Positions 16,259 to 25,037 of a stretch of 33,417 bases of DNA are shown here, one piece after another (position 1 is the first letter of the stretch; every line of letters starts with the position of its first letter). Source of the DNA: an uncultured Acetobacteraceae bacterium (GTDB lineage Bacteria > Pseudomonadota > Alphaproteobacteria > Acetobacterales > Acetobacteraceae); the NCBI GenBank assembly GCA_937858325.1, contig CALMAB010000611.1, positions 1 through 33,417 on the forward strand, read 5' to 3'. The notes beneath the pieces are model-generated. The model made no database searches. It had not been told where the DNA came from and saw nothing but the letters and a program-made list of their open reading frames with translations. The translations under genes and the position numbers were made by a program.

Positions 16259-18530
16259 CCAAGACCGTCCTGGGCTCCATGAGCTTGGACAGGTCCGGGC
16301 CGTCCGGAAACGGTGCCTCACCCGCAGGCGTGCCCAGGATCTTTCCGATGTTCTCAAACACAGTTCGGGCGTGCGCCAGTTGATTGTCGCGGCCGATGCC
16401 GCCCTTGCGGCCCTCGATGATGTAGATGGCCTGCTCGGTCCTGCGCGCCAACGTTTTCAGGTTGTCTTGGTGCCGCTTGTTCCCGGTGCTCACCAAGTGA
16501 CAGCAGCCGTTGAAGCACTGCAAGTGCTTTGGGCATGGCTCCTGGGTAAAGCCGTTCACGCAGAACCCGTAAGGGGTGACGTGGAAGCCGTCCGCCTCGG
16601 CGGCAAGGAATTGGTAGGCCACCGTGGCACCCTGTTCACGCATGATGCGCTTGAACTCATCCACGACAGCCCCCCTGCCGCGGCCTGCCTTGATCATCTT
16701 GGCCACGATGCGGGCCTTCTCCGGCAACACGTCGGCCTCTGGCGGCAACGACATGGCCTCCAGTTCCTCAGCCAGGCTGCGATGATCATAGACGTGGCTC
16801 TGCACCACGCCTTTCCGATCGAACCGCTTCGTGATCGCCGCATCCGAGATCCCCAGACGGAACAGTTCTCCGTTCTGGAGATGGCGCAGAGCGTGGCTGT
16901 TCAGGGCGTAGGCACGCTCGGCCTCGGTTTCGCCGTAGCGGGCGAACAGCCCATCCTCGACGCCGCTAAGCTGTCTTATGATGTCGTCGGAGGTCAGGCG
17001 GCCAACGGAGAAGTACCGGCCAACGTCACACGCTCCGCCATTCCTGCCTTCGCTGACCGCCCGCTTGGGCATCAGGAACAGCATCTCGTACGCGGGCAGG
17101 GTGCCGCCGCCGAGCAGGGGTAGGGGATGCGTGTCCGAGAGCTTGGTTCTCATTTCCAATGCGACATGCCGTTCCAGGTCGGCCACAAGGGCGTGCAACT
17201 CGTTGAGGTCGCGCCTGCCGTCGCTGCGGACACGACCATCTGCCGTGCGCAGAGGCGGTCCACCCTCGTCCTCCCACCGTTTCCAGAAGCCATGGACCGG
17301 CATCCGAAATGCCGCCGTGCCAACCTGCATCTCCGCGATCGTGTCCATTTCGCGCTCGTTGAAGGTCCTCAGGTAAGCTGCGATCTCGTCGTCCAGAATG
17401 ACATTCTTGATGACCGGATTGCCCGTCAGGCGCGTGTAGAGGTCGGGCAAGGGGATGAGCGCGTCAAACGGGAACTCCGGAAACGACCGCCCCGCTTCGA
17501 CCTGCGCCTTGAGCCGACGTCGCAGCGGTTCGGTCAGAACTCGAATCTCGTCCAGGGTTCCCCTGAGGATGTCCTCGAACTGGGCCGGGACGTGCTGGAA
17601 GGTCTCGGTCAGGAGTGCCGAGTCCTCGTCGGCACCTTGCTGCTTGCCCGCGAAATGCCGGATCAGCATGGTCGAGGACACGCCGCCGACCAGCCCGGCC
17701 GGACGTCCCTCCAAATCGACGTGCTGCTGCGTCCGCTCCCAATCGGCGGGTATGGAACACGCCTCGCTGACCCGGAACCCGCACAGAAGCAGGACGCGCA
17801 GAATGGCGAACCTGAGCTTGTCAAGGAAGGTCAGCGGCCTGCGGGTGAACACGATGTCCACGAGCATCCACAACTTGGCGTTGCCGGGCAGCTTGTCCTC
17901 TGACCGCCGCTCGTAGAGCGACGCTCTGAGTTGAACAGGATGGGGACCAGGGGAGGTGCCCCGCTCCCGCATGGGCAGGACATGCGCGAGGGGGCCGTTG
18001 TCGCAGAGATGGCGCGCGTCCAGCACACCGCGGATGACTCCCTCCAAGTGGTTCGCCAGCGCGCCTGATGGCTGGACCGCCTTGGCCATCTCATGCGCGA
18101 ACCGAACGTCGTCGGCGGTGAGGTTCCACGGTTCAGCCCCGGAACTCGCTTGCACGCAGGTCGAGAGCACCCGCAGGGGGCGCACGACTTGGCCAATGAC
18201 ATGAGCTGCGGTGTTTCGTTCGACCAGCACCTGCCGGAGCGCGACGGCCTTCACCAGATCGCGCCAATGCTCCGGCAAGGTGAAAGGCGCCAAGCACTCG
18301 TGCCCATTGGCGGCGAGATGCTTGTTGAGCACCGTGAGCGTCCTGGCGTCGCTTCCAAGGTTGGACAGCTTGTAGCTGGGAGGTGGCGCGGCACCTGTGA
18401 TCGCAGTGACGTCCCACGCCTGGTCCAAGGGCACTGAGCCGTCTGGCTCGACGGGAACATCCCAGGGCAACCCACGCCGTAGGGCCATTCCGCGGGCGCC
18501 ATCGATGAACGCGGTGAAAATGGCGTTCAC
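16251..18530 (-). CDS. Large tyrosine recombinase/integrase with C-terminal Cys cluster
   Basis: This 759-aa protein is twice the size of a phage integrase. Recognisable catalytic boxes are LCGFRVSEACSI (Arg I), NSHALRHLQNGEL (His-x-x-Arg), RFDRKGVVQSHVYDHRS (Tyr nucleophile in VYDH). The position that is usually His or Trp before the Tyr lies in FDRK and seems to be replaced. Near the C-terminus a probable metal knuckle reads CVNGFTQEPC then HLQCFNGCCH. Large integrases of Tn554 TnpB and Gamma-Mobile-Trio type have a similar design. It starts within the stop of the 526-aa recombinase gene (4-nt overlap) and ends overlapping the 170-aa gene. Confidence 0.85.
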   Translation of the reverse strand: MNAIFTAFIDGARGMALRRGLPWDVPVEPDGSVPLDQAWDVTAITGAAPPPSYKLSNLGSDARTLTVLNKHLAANGHECLAPFTLPEHWRDLVKAVALRQVLVERNTAAHVIGQVVRPLRVLSTCVQASSGAEPWNLTADDVRFAHEMAKAVQPSGALANHLEGVIRGVLDARHLCDNGPLAHVLPMRERGTSPGPHPVQLRASLYERRSEDKLPGNAKLWMLVDIVFTRRPLTFLDKLRFAILRVLLLCGFRVSEACSIPADWERTQQHVDLEGRPAGLVGGVSSTMLIRHFAGKQQGADEDSALLTETFQHVPAQFEDILRGTLDEIRVLTEPLRRRLKAQVEAGRSFPEFPFDALIPLPDLYTRLTGNPVIKNVILDDEIAAYLRTFNEREMDTIAEMQVGTAAFRMPVHGFWKRWEDEGGPPLRTADGRVRSDGRRDLNELHALVADLERHVALEMRTKLSDTHPLPLLGGGTLPAYEMLFLMPKRAVSEGRNGGACDVGRYFSVGRLTSDDIIRQLSGVEDGLFARYGETEAERAYALNSHALRHLQNGELFRLGISDAAITKRFDRKGVVQSHVYDHRSLAEELEAMSLPPEADVLPEKARIVAKMIKAGRGRGAVVDEFKRIMREQGATVAYQFLAAEADGFHVTPYGFCVNGFTQEPCPKHLQCFNGCCHLVSTGNKRHQDNLKTLARRTEQAIYIIEGRKGGIGRDNQLAHARTVFENIGKILGTPAGEAPFPDGPDLSKLMEPRTVLDG

Positions 18531-20107
18531 GCCCGGACGGCTCCCTGGACGGCGGCCTCGAGATCAAGGATCACCTTCTGCACGGCATCCAGCATGATGC
18601 GTAGCTGGACGAACGCCGGGGACTGCCGTTCGCCACGGCTTTCGGCATGGAAGAAGCTGACGACTTCGCGGAAGTCGGCCAGGACCTCTCGATGGATCTC
18701 GGGCTCATCGATGGGTATGAACCGGCGGCAGGTGTAGCAGGAAAGGGCGGGGTTCAGGGAGCAGAGGCTCTGGCCCAGCTTGCATGCGCCGATGCCGCTG
18801 ACTGGAATGCCGTGCGGCACCGCGCCGATCTGATTGTCGCTTGGTTTGTCCGCCAGGGCGTCCCGGCCAATATACCCGTTCCGCGCGACTTCCACGATCC
18901 GGCTGTAGATGGGCGAGACAGCCAGGGCCTTGTTGATGAGCGGCCCTTGGGCGGCCGATGCCTCGAAGTAGATCAGGGATGTTTCCCAATGGGAGTGTCC
19001 AAGGAAGTTCGCCACCTCCTCGATGGAGGCCCCGGAGTCCACGAGCCTCTGGGCAACGCTGTGGCGCATGTCGGTCGCGGTTCGGCGCGTGCCGGTCACA
19101 GCCTCAACCGTGTCCCCGATGGTGGCGATGATCTCCTTAATCGGGAGGGGAAACGCCTTGTCGGAGCTGTTCAGGTTCCGACCGGAAGCAGCTTGCTCGG
19201 CCGCGCGGCGGCGCTGCCAATCCGCGAACGGGGCTGCCCATTCGCGCTTGACCTTGCGGACAAACGGCAACTTGTCGCGCGTGTTCCGTTTCTTGGCCCT
19301 GAAAGCGGTGAAGTGGACGATGGACCTCCCGTCGCCGCCCTTGTGGGTTCGCAGGTTGGCCAGGTCGATGCGGCCCATCTGTATCGGGCGGAGGCCGTGC
19401 TCGTAGGAGAGGCGCAGGAGGCAGTGCTCCAGCAGTTCACGGTCCGGAAGATGCTCGCCCGCCTCGACTCGGCGGCTCACCGCGTCAAGCCGTTCGATGA
19501 TGAGCGCCTCCTCGACCGTGGTCAGGATCGACACGCCGGACAACACGTCCTGGTAACTCTTCGAATTGGTCTTCGGCCACCGCAGCGTTCGCACAAATCC
19601 GGCGTGGCCCTGTTGCCACGTCCCGAGTGCCATGTCGCAGAAGAAGTAGAGCAGCGCCTTGACCGCATACGCGACGACGGGATCGCCCGACGCCCGGACC
19701 TCGGTCTCCCACACGTCAAACCACTCGTGGATAGGCCGTTCAAGTGCCGCCAGAAACCATGCGGTGCCCCGTTCCAGCATGATCCTTCGAAGGCCACGGT
19801 AGATCTCATAAGCGGTGACGACGCTGTTCTCCGTGATCTGCCACGCGATGGCTTGCCTGAGCAGTTTCTCGACGGATGCGTCATCTTCGACAGTGAGATC
19901 GAACCTGAAAGTCCTGGTGTCGGACTGAGCTGACCACAGCTGCGTCGATGCTGGGTTGGCGATGGTCCTGATGCTGTCGTCGTACTCGTCCAGGTAACGC
20001 AGATGAGATGGTAACCGGGGCAGGGCGGCAATCATGGTCCTCGCGCCGTCGAAGGCGGTCGGGAGAGGGGCGTCTTGGGAGGGACTGGGCGGCGTTGCCG
20101 TGCTCAT
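18527..20107 (-). CDS. Tyrosine recombinase with C-terminal Cys cluster and altered box II
   Basis: This 526-aa recombinase has Arg I in YEHGLRPIQMGRI, a basic strand (AKKRNTRDKL) for the catalytic Lys, box II TDMRHSVAQRL, and LGHSHWETSLIYFE with His III and the Tyr nucleophile. The first residue of the His-x-x-Arg motif is Thr rather than His, so activity may be reduced or partner-dependent. A CKLGQSLC...CYTC cluster near residue 465 suggests a zinc site. Its ATG overlaps the stop of the upstream 422-aa recombinase as ATGA, and its own stop overlaps the start of the 759-aa gene. Three linked recombinases of differing size suggest a multi-subunit synaptic complex. Confidence 0.88.
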   Translation of the reverse strand: MSTATPPSPSQDAPLPTAFDGARTMIAALPRLPSHLRYLDEYDDSIRTIANPASTQLWSAQSDTRTFRFDLTVEDDASVEKLLRQAIAWQITENSVVTAYEIYRGLRRIMLERGTAWFLAALERPIHEWFDVWETEVRASGDPVVAYAVKALLYFFCDMALGTWQQGHAGFVRTLRWPKTNSKSYQDVLSGVSILTTVEEALIIERLDAVSRRVEAGEHLPDRELLEHCLLRLSYEHGLRPIQMGRIDLANLRTHKGGDGRSIVHFTAFRAKKRNTRDKLPFVRKVKREWAAPFADWQRRRAAEQAASGRNLNSSDKAFPLPIKEIIATIGDTVEAVTGTRRTATDMRHSVAQRLVDSGASIEEVANFLGHSHWETSLIYFEASAAQGPLINKALAVSPIYSRIVEVARNGYIGRDALADKPSDNQIGAVPHGIPVSGIGACKLGQSLCSLNPALSCYTCRRFIPIDEPEIHREVLADFREVVSFFHAESRGERQSPAFVQLRIMLDAVQKVILDLEAAVQGAVRA

Positions 20108-21372
20108 CGCGCATGAATTCCTGCGTCGGGTTCCGGGAACACGCCGCCCTCACGCTCGAGCTGCCTGAGTTGTCGCAGAACGCCGACGCGGTCATCGAAC
20201 TTGCGCTGCCACACTTTCTTGAGCCGGTCCTCGAAGTAGGCGCGGGCATAGTGCTGGGGCATGTCCGATGACTTCGACCAGCCGAAGAACGCCCTGAGCT
20301 CCTGTAGGGCCAAGTTCATCTCCATCCCGGATTCGATGAACTCGCTGAGCCGGAACACGGCGCAGGTGTGCCGGAAATCGTGAGGCGAGATGGTCTCGCT
20401 GTGCATTCCCGCACGGAGAGCGGCTTTCGCAGCGTCCGACAGGGCGTTGGAGAGAACCTCAAAGATGGCGTTCACCGTCCGGACCGCGAGCGGCTTTCCC
20501 TGGTTCGACATGAACAGGTGGGCGCTGTCCTGCTTGCCCCGATGATTGTCGACGAAGTGGTCGACGATGGTTGCAATCTCCTCCGCAACCGGGATCTGAC
20601 GCTGGGAAAGCTCCGTCTTGAGACTGGGCCGCTCGTAACGCGGGTCCACGTCGGCACACGGCTCGATGTTCATCCAATGCACGATCTCGCCGATGCGACC
20701 GTCGATCCCGTCATGGATCGAGTTGGCGGGAAGGATGAGGGCCTCGCCGCGCCGGAGGCCCTGGTGGAGGTAAAGCAGGAACAGCGCATGGTTTCGCCAT
20801 CTTGCCTGCTCGGTCCGGAACGGGTTCTCCGGCGATTCAGGATCGGTCAGGGTATAAAGCTCCTCCACGACAACGGCGGGAAGCGCGCGCACCAGAGGGC
20901 GCTTGCGTTTCGGAGCGGACGGACGGAGTTGCTTGTGAAGCTGGTCGAGGTAGCGCAGATGAGCCTCGGCTTCGGCCAGTTCGTGGCCGCCTGCGCCTCT
21001 CACCAAGCGATCGGTGATGTCCCGGACGAAGTCGATGGCCGCCATCCAACTCTCCGTGCGGTCGTCGGCGGCCACTTGAGCTTGGTTGCGGAGCGACACG
21101 AAGTAACTTTCCAGCGCCGTTTCGAGATGATTGAAGTCGCGCTTGGCGATCAGCCGGTCCAGGCAGTCCTCTCCGAACTGCTCCTGCGCGGACACGTACA
21201 GCCGCTCGATCCGCATGAGCCGAGCATCGAGCGTGCCTGCGGCCAGATCCGCGCCATGGAGCGTCTGCCAGACCGATGCCCAATACCTCGGACGCCCTGT
21301 GTCCGCGCTGACAAGCACGCTGCCTGTCAGCGAAGGTGGTAGACCAGGAGCAGCAGGGCGGACACGGGGCAT
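20104..21372 (-). CDS. Tyrosine recombinase, first gene of the six-gene operon
   Basis: The 422-aa product from the ATG at 21372 (MPRVRPAAP) has complete catalytic boxes: LHQGLRRGEAL (Arg I), SLKTELSQRQIP (Lys), SPHDFRHTCAV (His-x-x-Arg) and FGWSKSSDMPQHYARAYFED, where Trp fills the His/Trp position and Tyr lies in HYAR. The N-terminal ~180 residues are helical, like a core-binding domain. An ATG at 21429 would add 19 residues; neither start has a strong ribosome site. It is transcribed leftward from the control region shared with tnpA. It is the most canonical of the three linked recombinases and is probably the main strand-exchange catalyst. Confidence 0.88.
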   Translation of the reverse strand: MPRVRPAAPGLPPSLTGSVLVSADTGRPRYWASVWQTLHGADLAAGTLDARLMRIERLYVSAQEQFGEDCLDRLIAKRDFNHLETALESYFVSLRNQAQVAADDRTESWMAAIDFVRDITDRLVRGAGGHELAEAEAHLRYLDQLHKQLRPSAPKRKRPLVRALPAVVVEELYTLTDPESPENPFRTEQARWRNHALFLLYLHQGLRRGEALILPANSIHDGIDGRIGEIVHWMNIEPCADVDPRYERPSLKTELSQRQIPVAEEIATIVDHFVDNHRGKQDSAHLFMSNQGKPLAVRTVNAIFEVLSNALSDAAKAALRAGMHSETISPHDFRHTCAVFRLSEFIESGMEMNLALQELRAFFGWSKSSDMPQHYARAYFEDRLKKVWQRKFDDRVGVLRQLRQLEREGGVFPEPDAGIHAR

Positions 21373-21424
21373 GGTCGCGACAATGGGCCGACCCGCCGAT
21401 GGCGGCAAGATCCCGCAACACGCC

Positions 21425-21525
21425 AACATGCAGTTTGTGGGAAGGGGCGTTGCAACTTTCAGGAGGTCTCAGGCCTCGATCACGCAACATCCCTGAACAT
21501 GCAGGACGGCCCGATAATGCATGTT
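21425..21525. repeat. Three copies of an AACATGCA motif
   Basis: AACATGCAG occurs directly at 21425-21433 and 21496-21504. The inverted form TGCATGTT is at 21518-21525, making an 8-bp inverted pair with the second copy (14-nt spacer). Three copies of an 8-mer in 101 bases is unlikely by chance in GC-rich DNA. Clustered short direct and inverted sites of this size are typical of arm-type or core-type binding sites for tyrosine recombinases. Confidence 0.65.
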
Positions 21526-21596
21526 ATGGAATTTCACATATGAAGATTCTTTATGTCATCCATGTCAACTAAGGAGCCGACTGGGTTGCGGCTTAG

Positions 21597-21632
21597 CGTC
21601 GTTGACGTTATTGCCTTAAGGTGTCAACGACG
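21597..21632. repeat. 10-bp inverted repeat just upstream of tnpA
   Basis: CGTCGTTGAC at 21597-21606 pairs perfectly with GTCAACGACG at 21623-21632 across a 16-nt spacer that includes the palindrome CCTTAAGG. It ends ten bases before the tnpA ATG. A symmetrical pair of about 10-bp arms is the form of a tyrosine-recombinase core site or of an operator; the sequence alone cannot decide. Confidence 0.7.
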
Positions 21633-21642
21633 GTGATAGCTG

Positions 21643-22830
21643 ATGCATTTACAGCGCCTTCTCATGCCCGATGGCCGAACGTCGTGGACCGTTTACGACG
21701 GCGATGACGTGGTAGACGAGGTACGAGAGTTCATCCTCCACTTGGAAGCTCTGCGGTTTGCCCCGAACACGGTCCGGCACTATGCCCGGCAGGTCGTACG
21801 GCTCGGGAACTTCCTCGCAAGCTCCGGCAGCACCTTCGCTGATCTTACGCCGATGATGTTTGATCGCTTCATCACTCTGATCGGCAGGAATGGCCGCAGG
21901 TTCGACACCGTTGGTCAAGCTATGAACATCGTCACGTTGCGCAAAGAGCACAGCACCGTTTCGGCCTCGCTGCATAACCAAGTTCTCTTTGCTGTGAAGG
22001 CGTTTTACGAGTTCGGCGATATGCGACGCCACGCCCTAGCATCAATCCACAAGGGCTCGCGCGGTCCGGCAATCGATGCATATAAGCCGTTCCTTCAACA
22101 TGTCCTGGCTCGCAAGGCGCAACGACCCAGGGAGGCGCGGTCGGATTTGACAGCAAAGGCGCGGTCGGCGCAGCGCGCAGCCGAGTTCCGACTCAAGCCG
22201 GACCAAGTTCTTAAAATCGTTGAGGCCGCGACCACGGGGCGCGACGCCTTCCTGGTTGTCCTTTTGTATGTCACCGGTATGCGCATAGGGGAAGCGCGTG
22301 GCCTTCTACACGAGGACATGCGCCTCGACGAGGACGTGGTTTGGGTGACGCCCCGACATCTTGAGAATGGAGCCCGCGCTAAAGGCGGAAGGGCCAGGCC
22401 AATTCCCGTTCCGGGATTTCTCATGAGGCTGTATGAGGACTACATTGCCTCGGACGATTACCTGCCCGCATTCGAGACCGGGACAGATTTCGTGTTTTGC
22501 AACATCCGGAAAGGCCGGATCGGCCGCGGCCTGACCGAGCCTAATGTCTACGAGATCCAGCGGGCTCTCATCCGTCGTTCCGGCGTGGAGTTCACCTGGC
22601 ATCGGTTCCGCCACACTCACGCAAGTGAGGCCATTGCACAGGGTTACAACCTTCTGGACGTGGCAGACCGGCTCGGGCATGGCAGTCCCCAGACTACCAA
22701 TGCCATCTACAAGCACTTGTTCAACTCTGAATACAGGAAGATGCTGATCAAGGGCCACAAACACCTTGAAGAGCATCTGGGCATAGCAAATCGCCGCATC
22801 GTCACGGAGGAGCAAGCCAAGTGGCTCTAG
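21643..22830 (+). CDS. tnpA: Tn554-type transposase A (tyrosine recombinase)
   Basis: This 395-aa protein has an N-terminal SAM-like core-binding domain (FILHLEALRFAPNTVRHYARQV) and full catalytic boxes: YVTGMRIGEARGL (Arg I), AKGGRARPIPVP (basic strand), TWHRFRHTHAS (His-x-x-Arg) and LGHGSPQTTNAIYKHL (His and Tyr nucleophile). The size and the order tnpA-tnpB-tnpC match Tn554 (361, 630 and 125 aa in the type element). A GGTGA lies seven bases before the ATG at 21643. It overlaps tnpB by 10 nt. In Tn554, TnpA and TnpB together catalyse site-specific insertion and excision. Confidence 0.88.
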   Translation: MHLQRLLMPDGRTSWTVYDGDDVVDEVREFILHLEALRFAPNTVRHYARQVVRLGNFLASSGSTFADLTPMMFDRFITLIGRNGRRFDTVGQAMNIVTLRKEHSTVSASLHNQVLFAVKAFYEFGDMRRHALASIHKGSRGPAIDAYKPFLQHVLARKAQRPREARSDLTAKARSAQRAAEFRLKPDQVLKIVEAATTGRDAFLVVLLYVTGMRIGEARGLLHEDMRLDEDVVWVTPRHLENGARAKGGRARPIPVPGFLMRLYEDYIASDDYLPAFETGTDFVFCNIRKGRIGRGLTEPNVYEIQRALIRRSGVEFTWHRFRHTHASEAIAQGYNLLDVADRLGHGSPQTTNAIYKHLFNSEYRKMLIKGHKHLEEHLGIANRRIVTEEQAKWL

Positions 22831-25037
22831 CCGTTGTCCTGGCCCCTCCCCCGCAGGACACCTATGTCGGCGCATTGACAGGGTTCCTCAACCGTGTCTC
22901 GCCTGCGCTCCTCATACGCGACCGGTGGGGCTTCGACATCCTTCTCGATGTTTTCGGCATCGGTCCGGACTCCGGCCTGTATTCTAAGGCGAGTTGGCCA
23001 CTGGCTCGGCGGGAGTCGATCATGGCGCGGGGAAAGCTCATGTTGGATGGCGCAGCCGACCGCACCGGTTTCCTTGCCGACCTGGGTTTTGATTTCACAG
23101 CCGTTCCGGAACCTTACAAAACCGAGCTCAAGGCGTTCTTCGCCTGGCGCCTGTCGAGACCGGTGAACCGGACCTATGACTGGTATGTGAGGAGCGTGTA
23201 CCTCATCGCGTTCGTGACCGACTGGGCTACATCGGGACGCCGCGAGTGGCCGAGCAGCCTCATCACCTTCGGGCATCCGATCGAACAGGGCGAGGGCAAT
23301 GGCAGCACGCGGTTGCGCTTGCTCATGGAAAGGTGGCTTTTAGCGGGTAATCGCTCGACCGTGCAACAGAAGCAACGGTACATCGCGATAGGAAGACGTG
23401 ATCTGGAGATGGTGGAGCGGGCCTATGGCGGCGTCAACAGCATGCCCGCCAACGACCTTTTGCGCACACTCGTCCTTCTCCGGGAGAGGGGAAAACCAGT
23501 TGGACAACGCGATTTCCTGCTCAAGGAGGACGTGTTCCCCGAAGATCTGTTATTCCCGAACGGACGCAGGGAAGATGCCCTGAACTTCTACAAGCTTCGG
23601 CTCCCATGGCTGCGTGCTGCCGCGCGGGCCTACTTGCTTGACAGGATCGACTACCGAGAACTCGGCCCGACGACGACCGAGACGCATCTCGCGCAGTTCT
23701 GCTACCTCGAATGTTGTTTGTTCAAGACGCATTCGGTTCCGGAGCTGCGTCACATCACCCAGGAGTTTGTCAGCAGCACCTTTCTGAGCTGGGGAAACTC
23801 GAAGGGACTGGCCGGAAAGAACTGGTATTCCGACTCAATCAACCTGCTCTCCTGGGCCTGCCTCAACTTGTCGGCCGACGGCTGGCCCTCACTGACATTC
23901 GACAAGCGGAATCTCAGGAAAGTTCATGGCGAGTGGCCGGGTGGACGTGGCTACGACGAAAACATGAGGAAGCGAACCATTCCAGAAGAGGTGGTTGAGC
24001 AAATCTTCGGAGGTATCGAGAGCGGATCATTTCCCATTTTGTTGAAGCGGTTGTTCATTATCTCACGCTACACTGGCATGAGGGCGGGTGACCTGCATGA
24101 GCTTGACTGGGACTGTCTCAAACCTGATCCAGATGATGACCGTTTTTGCCTACTCACCTTCTTCCAGCGGAAAGTCCAGAAGTGGAACACTAAGCCGTTG
24201 CTTGTAGACGACGCAGCCCATGCGATGGTCATTGAAGCGGTCAACGCTCAAAAGCAGGAAGCGGTCAGCCAGTTCGGAAAACGGCCGAAGTACTTGTTTG
24301 GCGTTCGGTACGGTGATGCCGAGATCCCCCTGGGCACAGATCACTCCCGCGAGGAGATCGCGAGATGGTGCGTCGAAAACCGGGTTGTGGAAAAGGATGG
24401 CAAGGTCCATCGGTTTCGGTGGCACTCACTGCGGCACTTCTACGGAACGGAACTGGCGCTTCTCGGGCACGACATAACCCTGATCCAGATGGAACTAGGC
24501 CACGCCAGTCCGGACATGAGCATGGTGTATGTGAACCAACGGCTCAGGCTGAAAAAGAAAGCGGTGCTGGAGAAGGGCGCAGGACGATATATCGATATCA
24601 AGGGCCAAATCGACGAGAAAGTCGCGGAGTTGGCTGTCCGCAAGGATGCGTCCCTCACGGTCGATGTCCCTGGAGGTCTTTGTTCCATGCCGCAACAGAT
24701 CGGCGAGTGGTGCGAGCACAACCGGGCGTGTTTCGAGTGCGTGTTCTTTCGAGCCGACGTTGAGCAAATCTCGTTCTTCGAGAGTGAGAGAAAGGCCTTG
24801 ACCAGTACCGTCCGGCGCCTTGGTGCAGAAGCCGACACGTTTGAAGCCGATGGGCGTGCAAAAAGTGCCGAGATTGGGCGCAAGCGCGCCCAGCGCAGCG
24901 CAAACGCGCTGGAAACCGTCAACACTGTCTTGGCCACGATCAAGGCGAAGGGGACCTACAGTGGCACGGAACGCAAATACAAGCGGGCTGGCGGCGTCGG
25001 CGACGGAGCGCAGTGTCTTGGCCAGGAGGAAGGTTGA
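22821..25037 (+). CDS. tnpB: Tn554-type transposase B (large tyrosine recombinase)
   Basis: This 738-aa protein starts at a GTG inside the tnpA stop region, with GGAGG about ten bases upstream. The catalytic domain lies in the second half: YTGMRAGDLHELDW (Arg I), KVQKWNTKPLLV (Lys), RWHSLRHFYGT (His-x-x-Arg) and LGHASPDMSMVYVNQ (His, Tyr). A Cys cluster follows (GGLCSMPQ...WCEHNRACFECVF), as in TnpB proteins. The C-terminal ~100 residues form a charged helix. It overlaps tnpC by 77 nt if tnpC starts at 24961. It is slightly larger than Tn554 TnpB. Confidence 0.88.
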   Translation: MALAVVLAPPPQDTYVGALTGFLNRVSPALLIRDRWGFDILLDVFGIGPDSGLYSKASWPLARRESIMARGKLMLDGAADRTGFLADLGFDFTAVPEPYKTELKAFFAWRLSRPVNRTYDWYVRSVYLIAFVTDWATSGRREWPSSLITFGHPIEQGEGNGSTRLRLLMERWLLAGNRSTVQQKQRYIAIGRRDLEMVERAYGGVNSMPANDLLRTLVLLRERGKPVGQRDFLLKEDVFPEDLLFPNGRREDALNFYKLRLPWLRAAARAYLLDRIDYRELGPTTTETHLAQFCYLECCLFKTHSVPELRHITQEFVSSTFLSWGNSKGLAGKNWYSDSINLLSWACLNLSADGWPSLTFDKRNLRKVHGEWPGGRGYDENMRKRTIPEEVVEQIFGGIESGSFPILLKRLFIISRYTGMRAGDLHELDWDCLKPDPDDDRFCLLTFFQRKVQKWNTKPLLVDDAAHAMVIEAVNAQKQEAVSQFGKRPKYLFGVRYGDAEIPLGTDHSREEIARWCVENRVVEKDGKVHRFRWHSLRHFYGTELALLGHDITLIQMELGHASPDMSMVYVNQRLRLKKKAVLEKGAGRYIDIKGQIDEKVAELAVRKDASLTVDVPGGLCSMPQQIGEWCEHNRACFECVFFRADVEQISFFESERKALTSTVRRLGAEADTFEADGRAKSAEIGRKRAQRSANALETVNTVLATIKAKGTYSGTERKYKRAGGVGDGAQCLGQEEG

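Larger units (their letters stand above)
21373..21642. promoter_or_regulatory. Shared divergent control region of the two recombinase operons
   Basis: About 270 bases lie between the leftward 422-aa recombinase and rightward tnpA. The right half is markedly AT-richer than its surroundings. It must contain promoters for both operons, but I see no convincing -35/-10 pair. It contains the repeated AACATGCA motif and the 10-bp inverted repeat listed separately; these are candidate recombinase or TnpC-like binding sites and may include a crossover site. Confidence 0.6.
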
